A stretch of DNA of 28,307 bases from Clostridia bacterium (lineage in GTDB: Bacteria > Bacillota > Clostridia > Lachnospirales > Lachnospiraceae). Positions 7,797 through 15,004 of the stretch are shown in pieces. Below the pieces are notes generated by a model. That model saw nothing but the letters and a program-made list of their open reading frames with translations, was not told where the DNA came from and ran no database searches. The position numbers and the translations under genes are program-made. The stretch spans positions 1 to 28,307 of the forward strand of contig BNZC01000019.1 of assembly GCA_026000755.1 (NCBI GenBank), read 5' to 3'. Within the stretch, counting starts at the first letter, position 1; the number at the start of each line of letters is the position of its first letter.

Positions 7797-8609
7797 ATGT
7801 TAAAAATGCGTTTGCTCAGTGGATTTGTGGTCATTCTATTTCTGCTGGCATTTGCAATGGCGGGAGGGGATCCTCTTCTTGTTGCACTCTGTGTGGTTTC
7901 TCTCATCGGTTTGTTCGAATTTTACCGCGTAATGGGCATCGAGAGTACCATTTTGGGATTTATAGGTTATGGTGCTACGATTCTCCATTATTGGGGCATT
8001 CGTGAAAAGGTCTTTCTCTACCATGAAAACCTCTTTTTCTTTCTAATGATTATGCTGTGTCTCCTGTTGGGTGCTTATGTATTCACCTATCCGAAATTCC
8101 ATATGGAAAATGTCATGGCGGCTCTTTTTGGCATAGCATATATTAGCCTTATGCTCTCCTGTGTCTATCTCTTGCGTATGTTACCGGGGGGGGAGTCTTT
8201 GCTTTGGGTGGTGTTTATCGCTTCTTGGGGTAGTGATACCTGTGCCTACTGCGCAGGCAGCCTATTTGGCAAGCACAAGTTAGTCCCTATTTTAAGTCCG
8301 AAAAAAACAATAGAGGGTGCCGTTGGGGGAGTGATGGGATCCTTAATGATAACACTCCTTTACTCTCTTTATCTGCGGCAGCAAATGGATTTTTCCTTGC
8401 GACATATCCTGTTTTTGATGGCGATAGCAGGAGTAGGTTCTCTTGTTTCCATGATTGGAGATTTGGCGGCTTCGGCGATCAAACGCAATTATGACGTAAA
8501 GGATTTTGGAACCATTCTTCCGGGACACGGCGGAATCATAGATCGCTTTGACAGCGTGATTTTAGTAGCACCACTGGTGTATTTCCTGTCCTTGTATTTG
8601 ATAAAATAA
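7797..8609 (+). CDS. cdsA: Phosphatidate cytidylyltransferase (CDP-diacylglycerol synthase)
   Basis: CdsA is the membrane enzyme that makes CDP-diacylglycerol from phosphatidate and CTP, the branch point to all anionic phospholipids. The 270-residue protein is hydrophobic, with about seven or eight membrane segments. It carries the C-terminal signature SAIKRNYDVKDFGTILPGHG followed by GIIDRFDS. The SPKKTIEGAVGG loop before it is also typical. AGGAGG lies 7 nt before the ATG, and the gene starts 2 bp after uppS. A run of eight G (8186-8193) occurs in the coding sequence. Confidence 0.95.
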   Translation: MLKMRLLSGFVVILFLLAFAMAGGDPLLVALCVVSLIGLFEFYRVMGIESTILGFIGYGATILHYWGIREKVFLYHENLFFFLMIMLCLLLGAYVFTYPKFHMENVMAALFGIAYISLMLSCVYLLRMLPGGESLLWVVFIASWGSDTCAYCAGSLFGKHKLVPILSPKKTIEGAVGGVMGSLMITLLYSLYLRQQMDFSLRHILFLMAIAGVGSLVSMIGDLAASAIKRNYDVKDFGTILPGHGGIIDRFDSVILVAPLVYFLSLYLIK

Positions 8610-8611
8610 GT

Positions 8612-8656
8612 GGAGCATTGCGACTTGCAAGGCTTCTCTTTTCTGATTTTTTTCGG
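8612..8656 (+). terminator. Possible weak terminator between cdsA and dxr
   Basis: GGAGC (8612-8616) plus TTGC (8618-8621) can pair with GCAA (8627-8630) plus GCTTC (8632-8636), with one A/G mismatch and one G-T pair. A TCTTTT and a later T7 tract follow. The stem is imperfect and the T-rich part is spread out, so this may only reduce read-through into dxr. Confidence 0.35.
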
Positions 8657-8704
8657 TTTCATGTATGTGTCACAGCTTTGTGAATGATTGCGTAGGAGGA
8701 TTTT

Positions 8705-9856
8705 ATGAAAAAAATCGTAATCCTAGGTTCAACCGGTTCCATCGGTACACAAACCCTTGCCATTGTAAGAGAGCAAGATGATATTGAGGTGACTGCTCTG
8801 TGTGCAGGTGCAAATGTACGGCTTTTGGAGCAACAAATCAGGGAATTTCATCCATTAGCGGTGGCGTTGTGGAAAGAAGAAGATGCCAAAGCCCTGCGAG
8901 AATCAGTAAAAGACCTTAACGTGACGGTGTACTCCGGCATGGAGGGCTTGCTAGAGGTTGTACAATTGCCAAATTATGAAATTTGTGTGACCGCCATGGT
9001 GGGTATGCTTGGGATTCGCCCAACCATTGCCGCCATTTGTGCAAAAAAGACCATTGCCCTCGCCAATAAGGAAACACTTGTTACGGCGGGGCATTTGATT
9101 ATGCCCTTAGCGAGGGAGCATGGAGTGTCTATTTTGCCGGTGGACAGCGAGCATTCTGCCATTTTCCAAGCCTTGCAAGGGGCGGGTGAAAATCCGGTGA
9201 CGAGGATTTTATTGACTGCATCGGGAGGGCCATTTCGGGGAAGAAATTCCGAAGAACTAGAACAAGTGACCTTAGAAGATGCCTTACGGCATCCCAACTG
9301 GTCCATGGGGAAGAAGATTACGGTGGATTCCGCCACCATGGTGAATAAGGGACTGGAAGTAATTGAGGCAAAATGGCTTTTTGCTGTGAATTTGTCACAA
9401 ATAGAAGTCATTGTACATCCGGAGAGTATCATACACTCTATGATAGAGTATGAAGACGGTGGCGTGATTGCCCAATTAGGTACGCCGGATATGCGACTGC
9501 CCATAGCCTATGCGCTAAATTATCCAAAACGCCATAGCCTATCGGGAAAACGTTTGGATTTTTATGAATTGGCTTCCGTGCATTTTGAAAAACCGGATAC
9601 AGAGGTCTTTTATGGACTGCGTTTGGCTTATGATGCGGCAAATAGGGGAGGGAATATGCCCACTATTTACAATGCGGCAAATGAAAAGGCGGTGGCTTTG
9701 TTTTTGGCAGGAAAGATTCGATTTTTCGAGATTCCTGCATTGATTGAGGGAGCAATGGCGCATTGTTCCTATCGGGAGAATCCGGATCTTTCCGAGATTT
9801 TGGAAACAGAGTTAGAGAGTCATGAGTGGGTGGCGATTCATGGGAATGGTATTTAA
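8705..9856 (+). CDS. dxr: 1-deoxy-D-xylulose 5-phosphate reductoisomerase
   Basis: Dxr (IspC) converts DXP to 2-C-methyl-D-erythritol 4-phosphate with NADPH, the committed step of the MEP isoprenoid pathway. The 383-residue protein starts with the nucleotide-binding GSTGSIGTQTL motif, then shows ANKETLV, the metal-binding LPVDSEHSAIFQ (D and E), LTASGGPFR, and HPNWSMGKKITVDSATMVNK, which includes the catalytic loop and further metal ligands. TAGGAGG lies just before the ATG. Together with uppS upstream and ispG downstream it supplies and uses isoprenoid units. The 94-bp gap before it is unusual in this otherwise tight operon. Confidence 0.96.
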   Translation: MKKIVILGSTGSIGTQTLAIVREQDDIEVTALCAGANVRLLEQQIREFHPLAVALWKEEDAKALRESVKDLNVTVYSGMEGLLEVVQLPNYEICVTAMVGMLGIRPTIAAICAKKTIALANKETLVTAGHLIMPLAREHGVSILPVDSEHSAIFQALQGAGENPVTRILLTASGGPFRGRNSEELEQVTLEDALRHPNWSMGKKITVDSATMVNKGLEVIEAKWLFAVNLSQIEVIVHPESIIHSMIEYEDGGVIAQLGTPDMRLPIAYALNYPKRHSLSGKRLDFYELASVHFEKPDTEVFYGLRLAYDAANRGGNMPTIYNAANEKAVALFLAGKIRFFEIPALIEGAMAHCSYRENPDLSEILETELESHEWVAIHGNGI

Positions 9857-9917
9857 CCGGAATCGGAAAAGTCAGTAATAATTGTATGGGTATCTCAAAA
9901 TGAAAGAGGTAAGTTGA

Positions 9918-10958
9918 TTGAATATTGTAATTGCTATTTTAATCTTTAGCTTAATTGTTCTGTTCCATGAACTCGGGCACTTTGCCTTAGCCAAGAAGAA
10001 TGGGATTCGTGTCAATGAATTTTGCTTGGGTCTTGGACCTACCCTGATTGGATTTACAAAAGGGGAAACCAAGTATTCCATCAAACTTTTGCCTTTTGGC
10101 GGTGCTTGCATGATGGAGGGAGAGGACGGGGACGGGGAAACCTCGGAACCAAATTCCTTTCAGAGCAAGTCCGTTTGGGCAAGGATTAGTGTAGTGGCGG
10201 CAGGTCCTATCTTTAATTTTATTCTGGCTTTTGTGCTTGCCCTTATTTTCGTATCTATTATTGGTTATGACAAGCCTGTGGTAGGTCAGGTGAAAGAGGG
10301 CTTTCCTGCACAGGAGGCAGGCATACAAGCGGGAGACACGATTCTTTCCATGAATGGGCATAAGATGCGGTTTTTCCGTGATGTTAGTCTCTTTCCCCTG
10401 TATTATCCGGGCGAGGAGATTCATATTGTCTTTGAACGAAACGGAGAGAAGATGAATGCGAGAATCATGCCTCGTTATGACGAAGAGTCCGGGCGAAGTC
10501 TAATGGGTCTGATTGGGGGAGGGGAGCAAGTAAAAGCCAGCAATCCTCTTATTTTGGCGAAATATAGTGCCTACGAAGTGGGCTACTGGATTCACATGGC
10601 GATGCAGAGCTTGCGGATGCTTGTGACCGGTCATGCGGGGGTACAGGATTTGGCAGGACCGGTGGGCTTAGTGAAAGTGATCGGCGATACCTATAATGAG
10701 AGTAAGAGCAATGGGTTGCTTATGGTTTTTGTCAGTATGCTTAATATCTCCATTTTGTTGTCCGCTAACTTAGGTGTGATGAATCTTCTGCCCATTCCTG
10801 CCCTAGATGGGGGGAGGTTGGTGTTTTTGGTGCTTGAAGCAATACGAGGGAAGCGGATTGATCCGGATAAAGAGGGTAGGGTGCATTTTGCGGGGTTTAT
10901 GTTGTTGATGGGGCTGATGGTCTTTGTTATGTTCCATGATATACAGCGATTGTTTTAG
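9918..10958 (+). CDS. rseP: Site-2 membrane metalloprotease RseP/RasP
   Basis: This intramembrane zinc protease cleaves transmembrane substrates such as anti-sigma factors and leftover signal peptides. The 346-residue protein has the HELGH zinc motif (H17, E18, H21) in the first membrane segment, GPIFNFILAF in the second, a PDZ domain (about 118-195), and the third zinc ligand in NLLPIPALDGGR (D297). A last membrane segment lies near 322-340. The start is a TTG at 9918 preceded by AGAGGT; no ATG gives a full first membrane helix. The order dxr-rseP-ispG is standard in Firmicutes. Confidence 0.94.
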   Translation: MNIVIAILIFSLIVLFHELGHFALAKKNGIRVNEFCLGLGPTLIGFTKGETKYSIKLLPFGGACMMEGEDGDGETSEPNSFQSKSVWARISVVAAGPIFNFILAFVLALIFVSIIGYDKPVVGQVKEGFPAQEAGIQAGDTILSMNGHKMRFFRDVSLFPLYYPGEEIHIVFERNGEKMNARIMPRYDEESGRSLMGLIGGGEQVKASNPLILAKYSAYEVGYWIHMAMQSLRMLVTGHAGVQDLAGPVGLVKVIGDTYNESKSNGLLMVFVSMLNISILLSANLGVMNLLPIPALDGGRLVFLVLEAIRGKRIDPDKEGRVHFAGFMLLMGLMVFVMFHDIQRLF

Positions 10959-10961
10959 TTG

Positions 10962-10991
10962 TTACGATTCGTAAAAGCGAAATGGTTTCGC
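10962..10991 (+). repeat. Two adjacent small hairpins between rseP and ispG
   Basis: TTACG/CGTAA (10962-10966 and 10970-10974) and GCGAAA/TTTCGC (10977-10982 and 10986-10991) are perfect short palindromes with 3-nt loops. No T-run follows. They might influence mRNA processing or ispG translation; I see no known regulatory motif. Confidence 0.35.
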
Positions 10992-11018
10992 AGTAATTCA
11001 AAATGAGGTGACCGCCTA

Positions 11019-12080
11019 ATGGGCAAGGAAAGAGCTTACACCAGAAAAATCCAAATCGGAAATCGTGTGATTGGAGGGGGAAATCCTGTTCTAATCCAGT
11101 CCATGACTAACACAAAAACACAGGATGTGGCAGCAACTACGGCACAAATCAAGCGTTTGGAAAAAACCGGCTGTGACATTATTCGCTGTGCGGTACCTGA
11201 TATGGAAGCTGCCTTAGCTTTGAAAGAAATCAAAAAAGGCATTGCGATTCCTCTTGTAGCGGATATTCATTTTGATTATCGCTTGGCAATTGCTGCCATG
11301 GAAAATGGTGCAGACAAAATACGGATTAATCCGGGGAATATCGGGAGCAAAGAGAGAATCAAGCCAGTCGTAGAGGTGGCAAAAGAGCGTAATATCCCCA
11401 TTCGGGTGGGTGTAAACAGTGGTTCCTTAGAGCAGGAGCTGTTGGACAAATACCAAGGGGTAACGGCAGAGGGGCTTTGTGAAAGTGCCTTGCACAAAGT
11501 GGGCTTGATTGAGGATTTTGGCTATGAAAATCTGGTCATCAGCATTAAGTCCTCTGATGTCTTAATGTGTGTGAAAGCCCATGAATTGTTGGCAAGCAAA
11601 ACGGATTATCCCCTTCATGTGGGCATTACCGAGTCGGGAACCATCACTAGTGGAAATATTAAGTCGGGTATCGGTCTGGGCTTGATTTTGCACCAGGGCA
11701 TTGGCGATACCATACGAGTATCCCTAACAGGGGATCCCTTAGAGGAGATTAAGTCTGCAAAAATTATTTTGCGTACCTTAGGACTGCGTGAGGGCGGCAT
11801 AGAAGTGGTATCCTGCCCCACCTGCGGCAGAACCAATATTGATTTGATTTCTCTTGCAAATCAAGTGGAAGCTCTTGCAGAGGAATATCCCTTAGACATT
11901 AAACTGGCAGTTATGGGTTGTGTGGTAAATGGACCGGGGGAAGCGAAAGAGGCGGATCTTGGCATTGCAGGCGGTATAGGTGAGGGGTTATTGTTTCGAA
12001 AGGGCGAGATTCTGCAGAAACTGCCGGAGGATCAGTTGTTAGAGGGCTTGCGGCAGGAGCTAGATGAGCTTATTGTTTAG
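11019..12080 (+). CDS. ispG: 4-hydroxy-3-methylbut-2-enyl diphosphate synthase (IspG/GcpE)
   Basis: IspG is the [4Fe-4S] enzyme that reductively opens MEcPP to HMBPP, the last but one step of the MEP pathway. The 353-residue protein has an N-terminal TIM barrel (QSMTNTKTQDVAAT, ADIHFDYRLA, IRINPGNIGS) and a C-terminal iron-sulphur domain with the cluster cysteines C266 and C269 in SCPTCGRT and C301 in MGCVVNGPGEA. E308 in the last motif is the usual fourth ligand. It is full length. A GAGGTG sequence precedes the ATG. In related genomes polC normally follows directly; here about 2.9 kb of other DNA intervenes. Confidence 0.96.
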   Translation: MGKERAYTRKIQIGNRVIGGGNPVLIQSMTNTKTQDVAATTAQIKRLEKTGCDIIRCAVPDMEAALALKEIKKGIAIPLVADIHFDYRLAIAAMENGADKIRINPGNIGSKERIKPVVEVAKERNIPIRVGVNSGSLEQELLDKYQGVTAEGLCESALHKVGLIEDFGYENLVISIKSSDVLMCVKAHELLASKTDYPLHVGITESGTITSGNIKSGIGLGLILHQGIGDTIRVSLTGDPLEEIKSAKIILRTLGLREGGIEVVSCPTCGRTNIDLISLANQVEALAEEYPLDIKLAVMGCVVNGPGEAKEADLGIAGGIGEGLLFRKGEILQKLPEDQLLEGLRQELDELIV

Positions 12081-12195
12081 GAAAGAATACAGAGTAATGA
12101 TGCTTAGTGTAAAAAATATTATGAATTGTATGGTTGGGAGGGCGACAGTTTGTGTATATCCCATAGCGATGTAATTGGATATTAAGGAGAAAACT

Positions 12196-12804
12196 ATGCC
12201 GATAGATTTCAAGAAAACGGAAAAAGAACTATATCAACCGAAAGGCATTGCTATCCTTACTGTTCCTAACATGAAATTTATCACGATAAATGGCAGAGGC
12301 AATCCAAACGGCGAGGAATTTCAAACGGCGACCGAAATTTTATACGCACTTAGCTATTCCATTAAGATGAACAATAAAGAGAAACTCGAATATGTCGTGC
12401 CACCTTTGGAGGGTCTTTGGTGGAGTGGTGTTTTGGATTTTGTCGATAAAGAGGAATTTATATGGACGATTATGATCCGTCAACCTGATTTTGTGGATGA
12501 TAACATATTTCATAACGCTTGTGAAATGGTTACAAAAAAGAAAAAGTTAGAGGTTGCCATGGCGAACTTTTCAGAATGGAGTGAGGGCAAGTGCGTTCAA
12601 ACAATCCATATTGGCAGTTATGATACGGAGCGTGAAACGATTGACAGTATGGTGCAATTTGCAAAAGGGCAAGGATATGAGATAGAGCCTTTTGGCGAGC
12701 AGCATATGCTGAAACGGACACATCATGAAATTTATCTTTCAGATCCACGTAAAACGACACAGGAGAAATTGAAAACGATTATAAGGTATCCGATTCGAGG
12801 GTGA
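12196..12804 (+). CDS. GyrI-like (AraC effector-binding type) small-molecule-binding domain protein
   Basis: The 202-residue protein resembles stand-alone GyrI-like domains, which bind small ligands or drugs in a SHV-fold pocket. Features I recognise are the N-terminal FKKTEKELYQPKG, the strand FITINGRGNPNGEEFQTATEIL, the aromatic LEGLWWSG segment and the C-terminal HHEIYLSDPRKT, which is typical of this group. No DNA-binding domain is attached. I place the start at the ATG at 12196 with AAGGAG at 12184-12189; the in-frame TTG at 12175 lacks a ribosome binding site. Ligand and role are not known. The gene interrupts the ispG-polC neighbourhood, so it looks like a later insertion, but its base composition is not clearly foreign. 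Confidence 0.75.
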   Translation: MPIDFKKTEKELYQPKGIAILTVPNMKFITINGRGNPNGEEFQTATEILYALSYSIKMNNKEKLEYVVPPLEGLWWSGVLDFVDKEEFIWTIMIRQPDFVDDNIFHNACEMVTKKKKLEVAMANFSEWSEGKCVQTIHIGSYDTERETIDSMVQFAKGQGYEIEPFGEQHMLKRTHHEIYLSDPRKTTQEKLKTIIRYPIRG

Positions 12805-12874
12805 ATTTATTAGCGTTGATGCTTTTTGGATAGATTTTGGCCCTGAATTTGAAAAAAGTAAGGAGGATGTCGCA

Positions 12875-13234
12875 ATGATGAAAATGGAGATTGTGTTTGA
12901 TGAGGAAAAGGTCAGGCGTGAGGGAAAATGGGATATTGAAAAGATGTATAGCGTTGTAGATGAGTTTTTTGCAGAGCATAGAATGACAAAAGACGAAAAA
13001 GGCTTATACATTGGTACAGGTGATAAAGACGAATTTGCGTTTATGGGTGTTGCTTATTTGTCGTTCAGAGATGAAAAGTGGTTTACAGAAAATGTGAAGA
13101 AATGGAACTGGTATTATCCGGATACCTTTGCGCCGGATGAAATTTGTTGCGATGATATGGCTGCGGGACTGATTGAATGGGGTGTTGGTGCGCCTGCATA
13201 TGCCAGAGCGTATGAACCAATGTCATTTAGTTAA
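12875..13234 (+). CDS. Small protein of unknown function, last codon replaced by an IS end
   Basis: I do not recognise this 119-residue acidic, aromatic-rich cytoplasmic protein. It has no signal peptide, membrane segment or known motif; conspicuous pieces are EWGVGAPAYARAYE and KWNWYYPDTFAPDEICCDD. TAAGGAGG at 12859-12866 lies 8 nt before the ATG, so translation is likely. The IS begins at 13217 inside the gene: the last five codons (PMSFS) and the stop come from the IS inverted repeat. Joining the two flanks across one copy of the 8-bp target duplication gives GAA CAG TAA, so the ancestral protein would have been 115 residues ending YEQ. The frame stays open for about 30 codons upstream of the ATG, back to a TAA at 12782, but no start codon with a ribosome binding site lies there. 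Confidence 0.65.
   Translation: MMKMEIVFDEEKVRREGKWDIEKMYSVVDEFFAEHRMTKDEKGLYIGTGDKDEFAFMGVAYLSFRDEKWFTENVKKWNWYYPDTFAPDEICCDDMAAGLIEWGVGAPAYARAYEPMSFS
13209..13216. repeat. Left target-site duplication of the IS
   Basis: CGTATGAA directly precedes the left inverted repeat and is repeated exactly at 14941-14948, just after the right inverted repeat. An 8-bp duplication is the scar of a single transposition event. Confidence 0.92.
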
Positions 13235-13237
13235 TTT
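13217..13237. repeat. Left terminal inverted repeat of the IS
   Basis: Begins CCAATGTCATTTAGTT and is the perfect 21-bp reverse complement of 14920-14940. It supplies the new stop codon TAG-frame context for the upstream gene: in that frame it reads P-M-S-F-S-stop (TAA). Confidence 0.92.
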
Positions 13238-13402
13238 AAGAGCGACACTTTTTTGCAATAAATATTATCGTATATGAGAAAGACAAGCATTTTACAGCAG
13301 AATTTCAGAACTTGTTGATCATTCCTTACATTTTTGTGCATGGCAAATAAGCAGGTTTACATCTGCTTTCAAAAGAGGTATTATAGTAATAGATGTGACG
13401 AT

Positions 13403-14728
13403 TTAAGAAGCTCGATATATAAAATATCGTGGCTTTCTGAAATGAGCTGTTTTGAGCCTTTTGTATTGGCGTCCATTTCGGATGGGTATCAGCTCTTTTT
13501 CAAGCAAAGACATTACATCTATTGAGTCTTTCTCCGTTCCGACACGGAGAAAGATTCTACAAATATGAGCAGCTACGCTAAAGTTTACTTTATACTCATG
13601 TTTCCCCTCTTTCTCTTTGACAACCGCATGATTGATAAGGAGTTCTGTAATATTGTAGGCAATTAGTTTCGCCCATATCTCCTGTTTGATGTATTCCGGC
13701 TTATAGGCATGAAAATTGTTTAAGCCAATCGAATATTTTAATTTTCGGAACGAAGATTAAATCCCCCATCTGGAAAAGTACACTTCGTTAATTTGTTCCG
13801 CCCCAAATTCGTTGATAGGAAGATTTGTAACAATACATTCATAAGAAGAATCAGATAGTGGGAAGCGAACAATCCGAAACAGTAGTTCGTAGGTATCTTT
13901 CGATCCACAGGGGATGAAATCAAAGGAAGTTGCCTTATCTATAAAACGTTTATACCCTTCTGACGGGATCCATCCTTTTGACTGGCTGCGAACAAGGCTC
14001 ACTTTTACAGTAATGTCGAAAGAATCGTCACAGGGGAAATCAAATCCGCCTACCAGACCTTTGGAATGAATGTCTTTTGTACGGAAGAGAAAGTATTGCC
14101 CGTTCTCTATAACATGTGCCATATTATTATAGGAACAATATCCCCTGTCTCCAATAAAGACATTTTTTGTATCCGGAAGGACATCGTGCCGGTCAACAAT
14201 ATCACAGAATGCTCGGAATTCATCTTTCTTATGAATTGGTTGGATCAGTGCATCGGTATAAATATGCTTGGCAAGGTCATAAACAGCGTTTAAGTGCATA
14301 CTGTAAAAACCCTTGGCAGAATGCCCTCCAGACACATAGTACACATCCGGTGCAAAAGAAGGTCGACTAAAAAAAGTGAAAGTGGAACCGTCTACCGCAA
14401 GAAATCTGTATCTGGAATGTTCCTCCATAGAAGGAACGGAAGCATTAAATTGCCTAAAAACAGCTTCCAAGGCATCTGATTTGAGTTTTGCACGTTGTTG
14501 GTTAAATGCAGAAACAGTAGGTGCAAGAACGTCCATGTCGAAGAAATCCAGAAGCTCATTTTTTGTACTTGAAGCGCCTTGCGAAACGAGAAAAGAGATA
14601 AGTTTCTTCGCCGGAAGTTTTTTGTTACGGGAAAGGTCTTTTTCCGGATGAACAGTGTATTGAGAAATATCTGACACAATACTGTCGACCGAAGAAGTAA
14701 AAAGAGATTTGATGGTTTGATGAAACAT
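13403..14728 (-). pseudogene. IS4-family DDE transposase with a nonsense codon at the catalytic Glu
   Basis: Read on the minus strand the gene would encode 441 residues, a normal size for IS4 transposases. The first catalytic aspartate is D113 in FLAVDGSTF and the second D194 in FIGDRGYCS. The third residue should be the Glu of the Y-2-R-3-E-6-K box. The sequence reads Y317-F-S-R320-W-G-I, then TAA (13757-13759) where GAA is expected, then S-S-F-R-K-L-K331. The reading frame continues intact for 117 more codons to a TAA at 13403-13405, so a single G-to-T change explains the break. I place the start at the ATG at 14728: GGAGGT lies 7 nt before it and overlaps the in-frame ATG at 14743. The 323-residue product should be folded poorly and catalytically dead. 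Confidence 0.9.
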
Positions 14729-14774
14729 ATCGTGTACCTCCATGGATTAGAATAAAATATAGTTCTAATTCATG

Positions 14775-14817
14775 GGCCGCTCTCGCTACCTTAAAAAAAT
14801 TCGTAGCGAGAGCGGCC
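14775..14817. repeat. 15-bp GC-rich hairpin in the IS before the transposase
   Basis: GGCCGCTCTCGCTAC (14775-14789) pairs perfectly with 14803-14817 around a 13-nt A/T-rich loop. On the + strand a TTTTT tract follows after six bases, so it could slow or stop + strand transcription. On the minus strand it lies in the transposase leader, 46 nt before the start codon. In IS10, IS50 and IS200 such leader hairpins keep outside transcripts from translating the transposase; a similar role here is inference. Confidence 0.7.
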
Positions 14818-14868
14818 GCACATTTTTGGAGATACGTCAACTACTATTTTTTGTTTTCTGAAAAATTT

Positions 14869-14909
14869 CAAAAAAATGGTTAGACCCCCATTATGGAAAA
14901 TCTAACCAT
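14869..14909 (-). terminator. Inward-facing terminator at the right IS end
   Basis: On the minus strand ATGGTTAGA (14909-14901) pairs with TCTAACCAT (14884-14876) and is followed directly by a T-tract (from 14876 down to about 14870). It would stop transcripts entering the IS from the polC side before they reach the transposase. Confidence 0.65.
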
Positions 14910-14919
14910 GCACGTATCG

Positions 14920-14940
14920 AAATTAACTAAATGACATTGG
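14920..14940. repeat. Right terminal inverted repeat of the IS
   Basis: Perfect 21-bp reverse complement of 13217-13237, ending AACTAAATGACATTGG, immediately followed by the 8-bp duplication. Confidence 0.92.
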
Positions 14941-14948
14941 CGTATGAA
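14941..14948. repeat. Right target-site duplication of the IS
   Basis: CGTATGAA, identical to 13209-13216. The next bases CAGTAA complete the ancestral end of the small gene at 12875. Confidence 0.92.
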
Positions 14949-15004
14949 CAGTAACGATTTACCCCGTGTTTGCAGAAACGTAGAGTTTAGAAAGATAAGC
15001 TATC

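Larger units (their letters stand above)
13217..14940 (-). mobile_element. Complete IS4-type insertion sequence, 1,724 bp, transposase inactivated
   Basis: The ends are fixed by a 21-bp perfect terminal inverted repeat (13217-13237 and 14920-14940, starting CCAATGTCATTT read inward from each side) and a perfect 8-bp direct duplication outside. Between them is one transposase gene on the minus strand, of the IS4 group with D, D and Y-2-R-3-E-6-K motifs. The right end holds a minus-strand terminator-like hairpin and a 15-bp hairpin before the transposase. The left 165 bp (13238-13402) has no gene. The perfect ends and duplication indicate a recent insertion. Confidence 0.93.

Noticed and set aside
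8186..8193. G8 tract in cdsA as a phase-variation switch
   Set aside because: cdsA is normally essential, so off-switching is unlikely to be selected; the tract is probably neutral.
13334..13525. 63-codon forward frame at the left of the IS
   Set aside because: It overlaps the transposase 3' end in antisense and lacks family features or a good ribosome binding site.
13403..14728. Frameshift or programmed recoding in the transposase
   Set aside because: The frame is the same before and after the TAA at 13757-13759, so it is a nonsense change, not a frameshift; no slippery sequence or recoding signal is seen.
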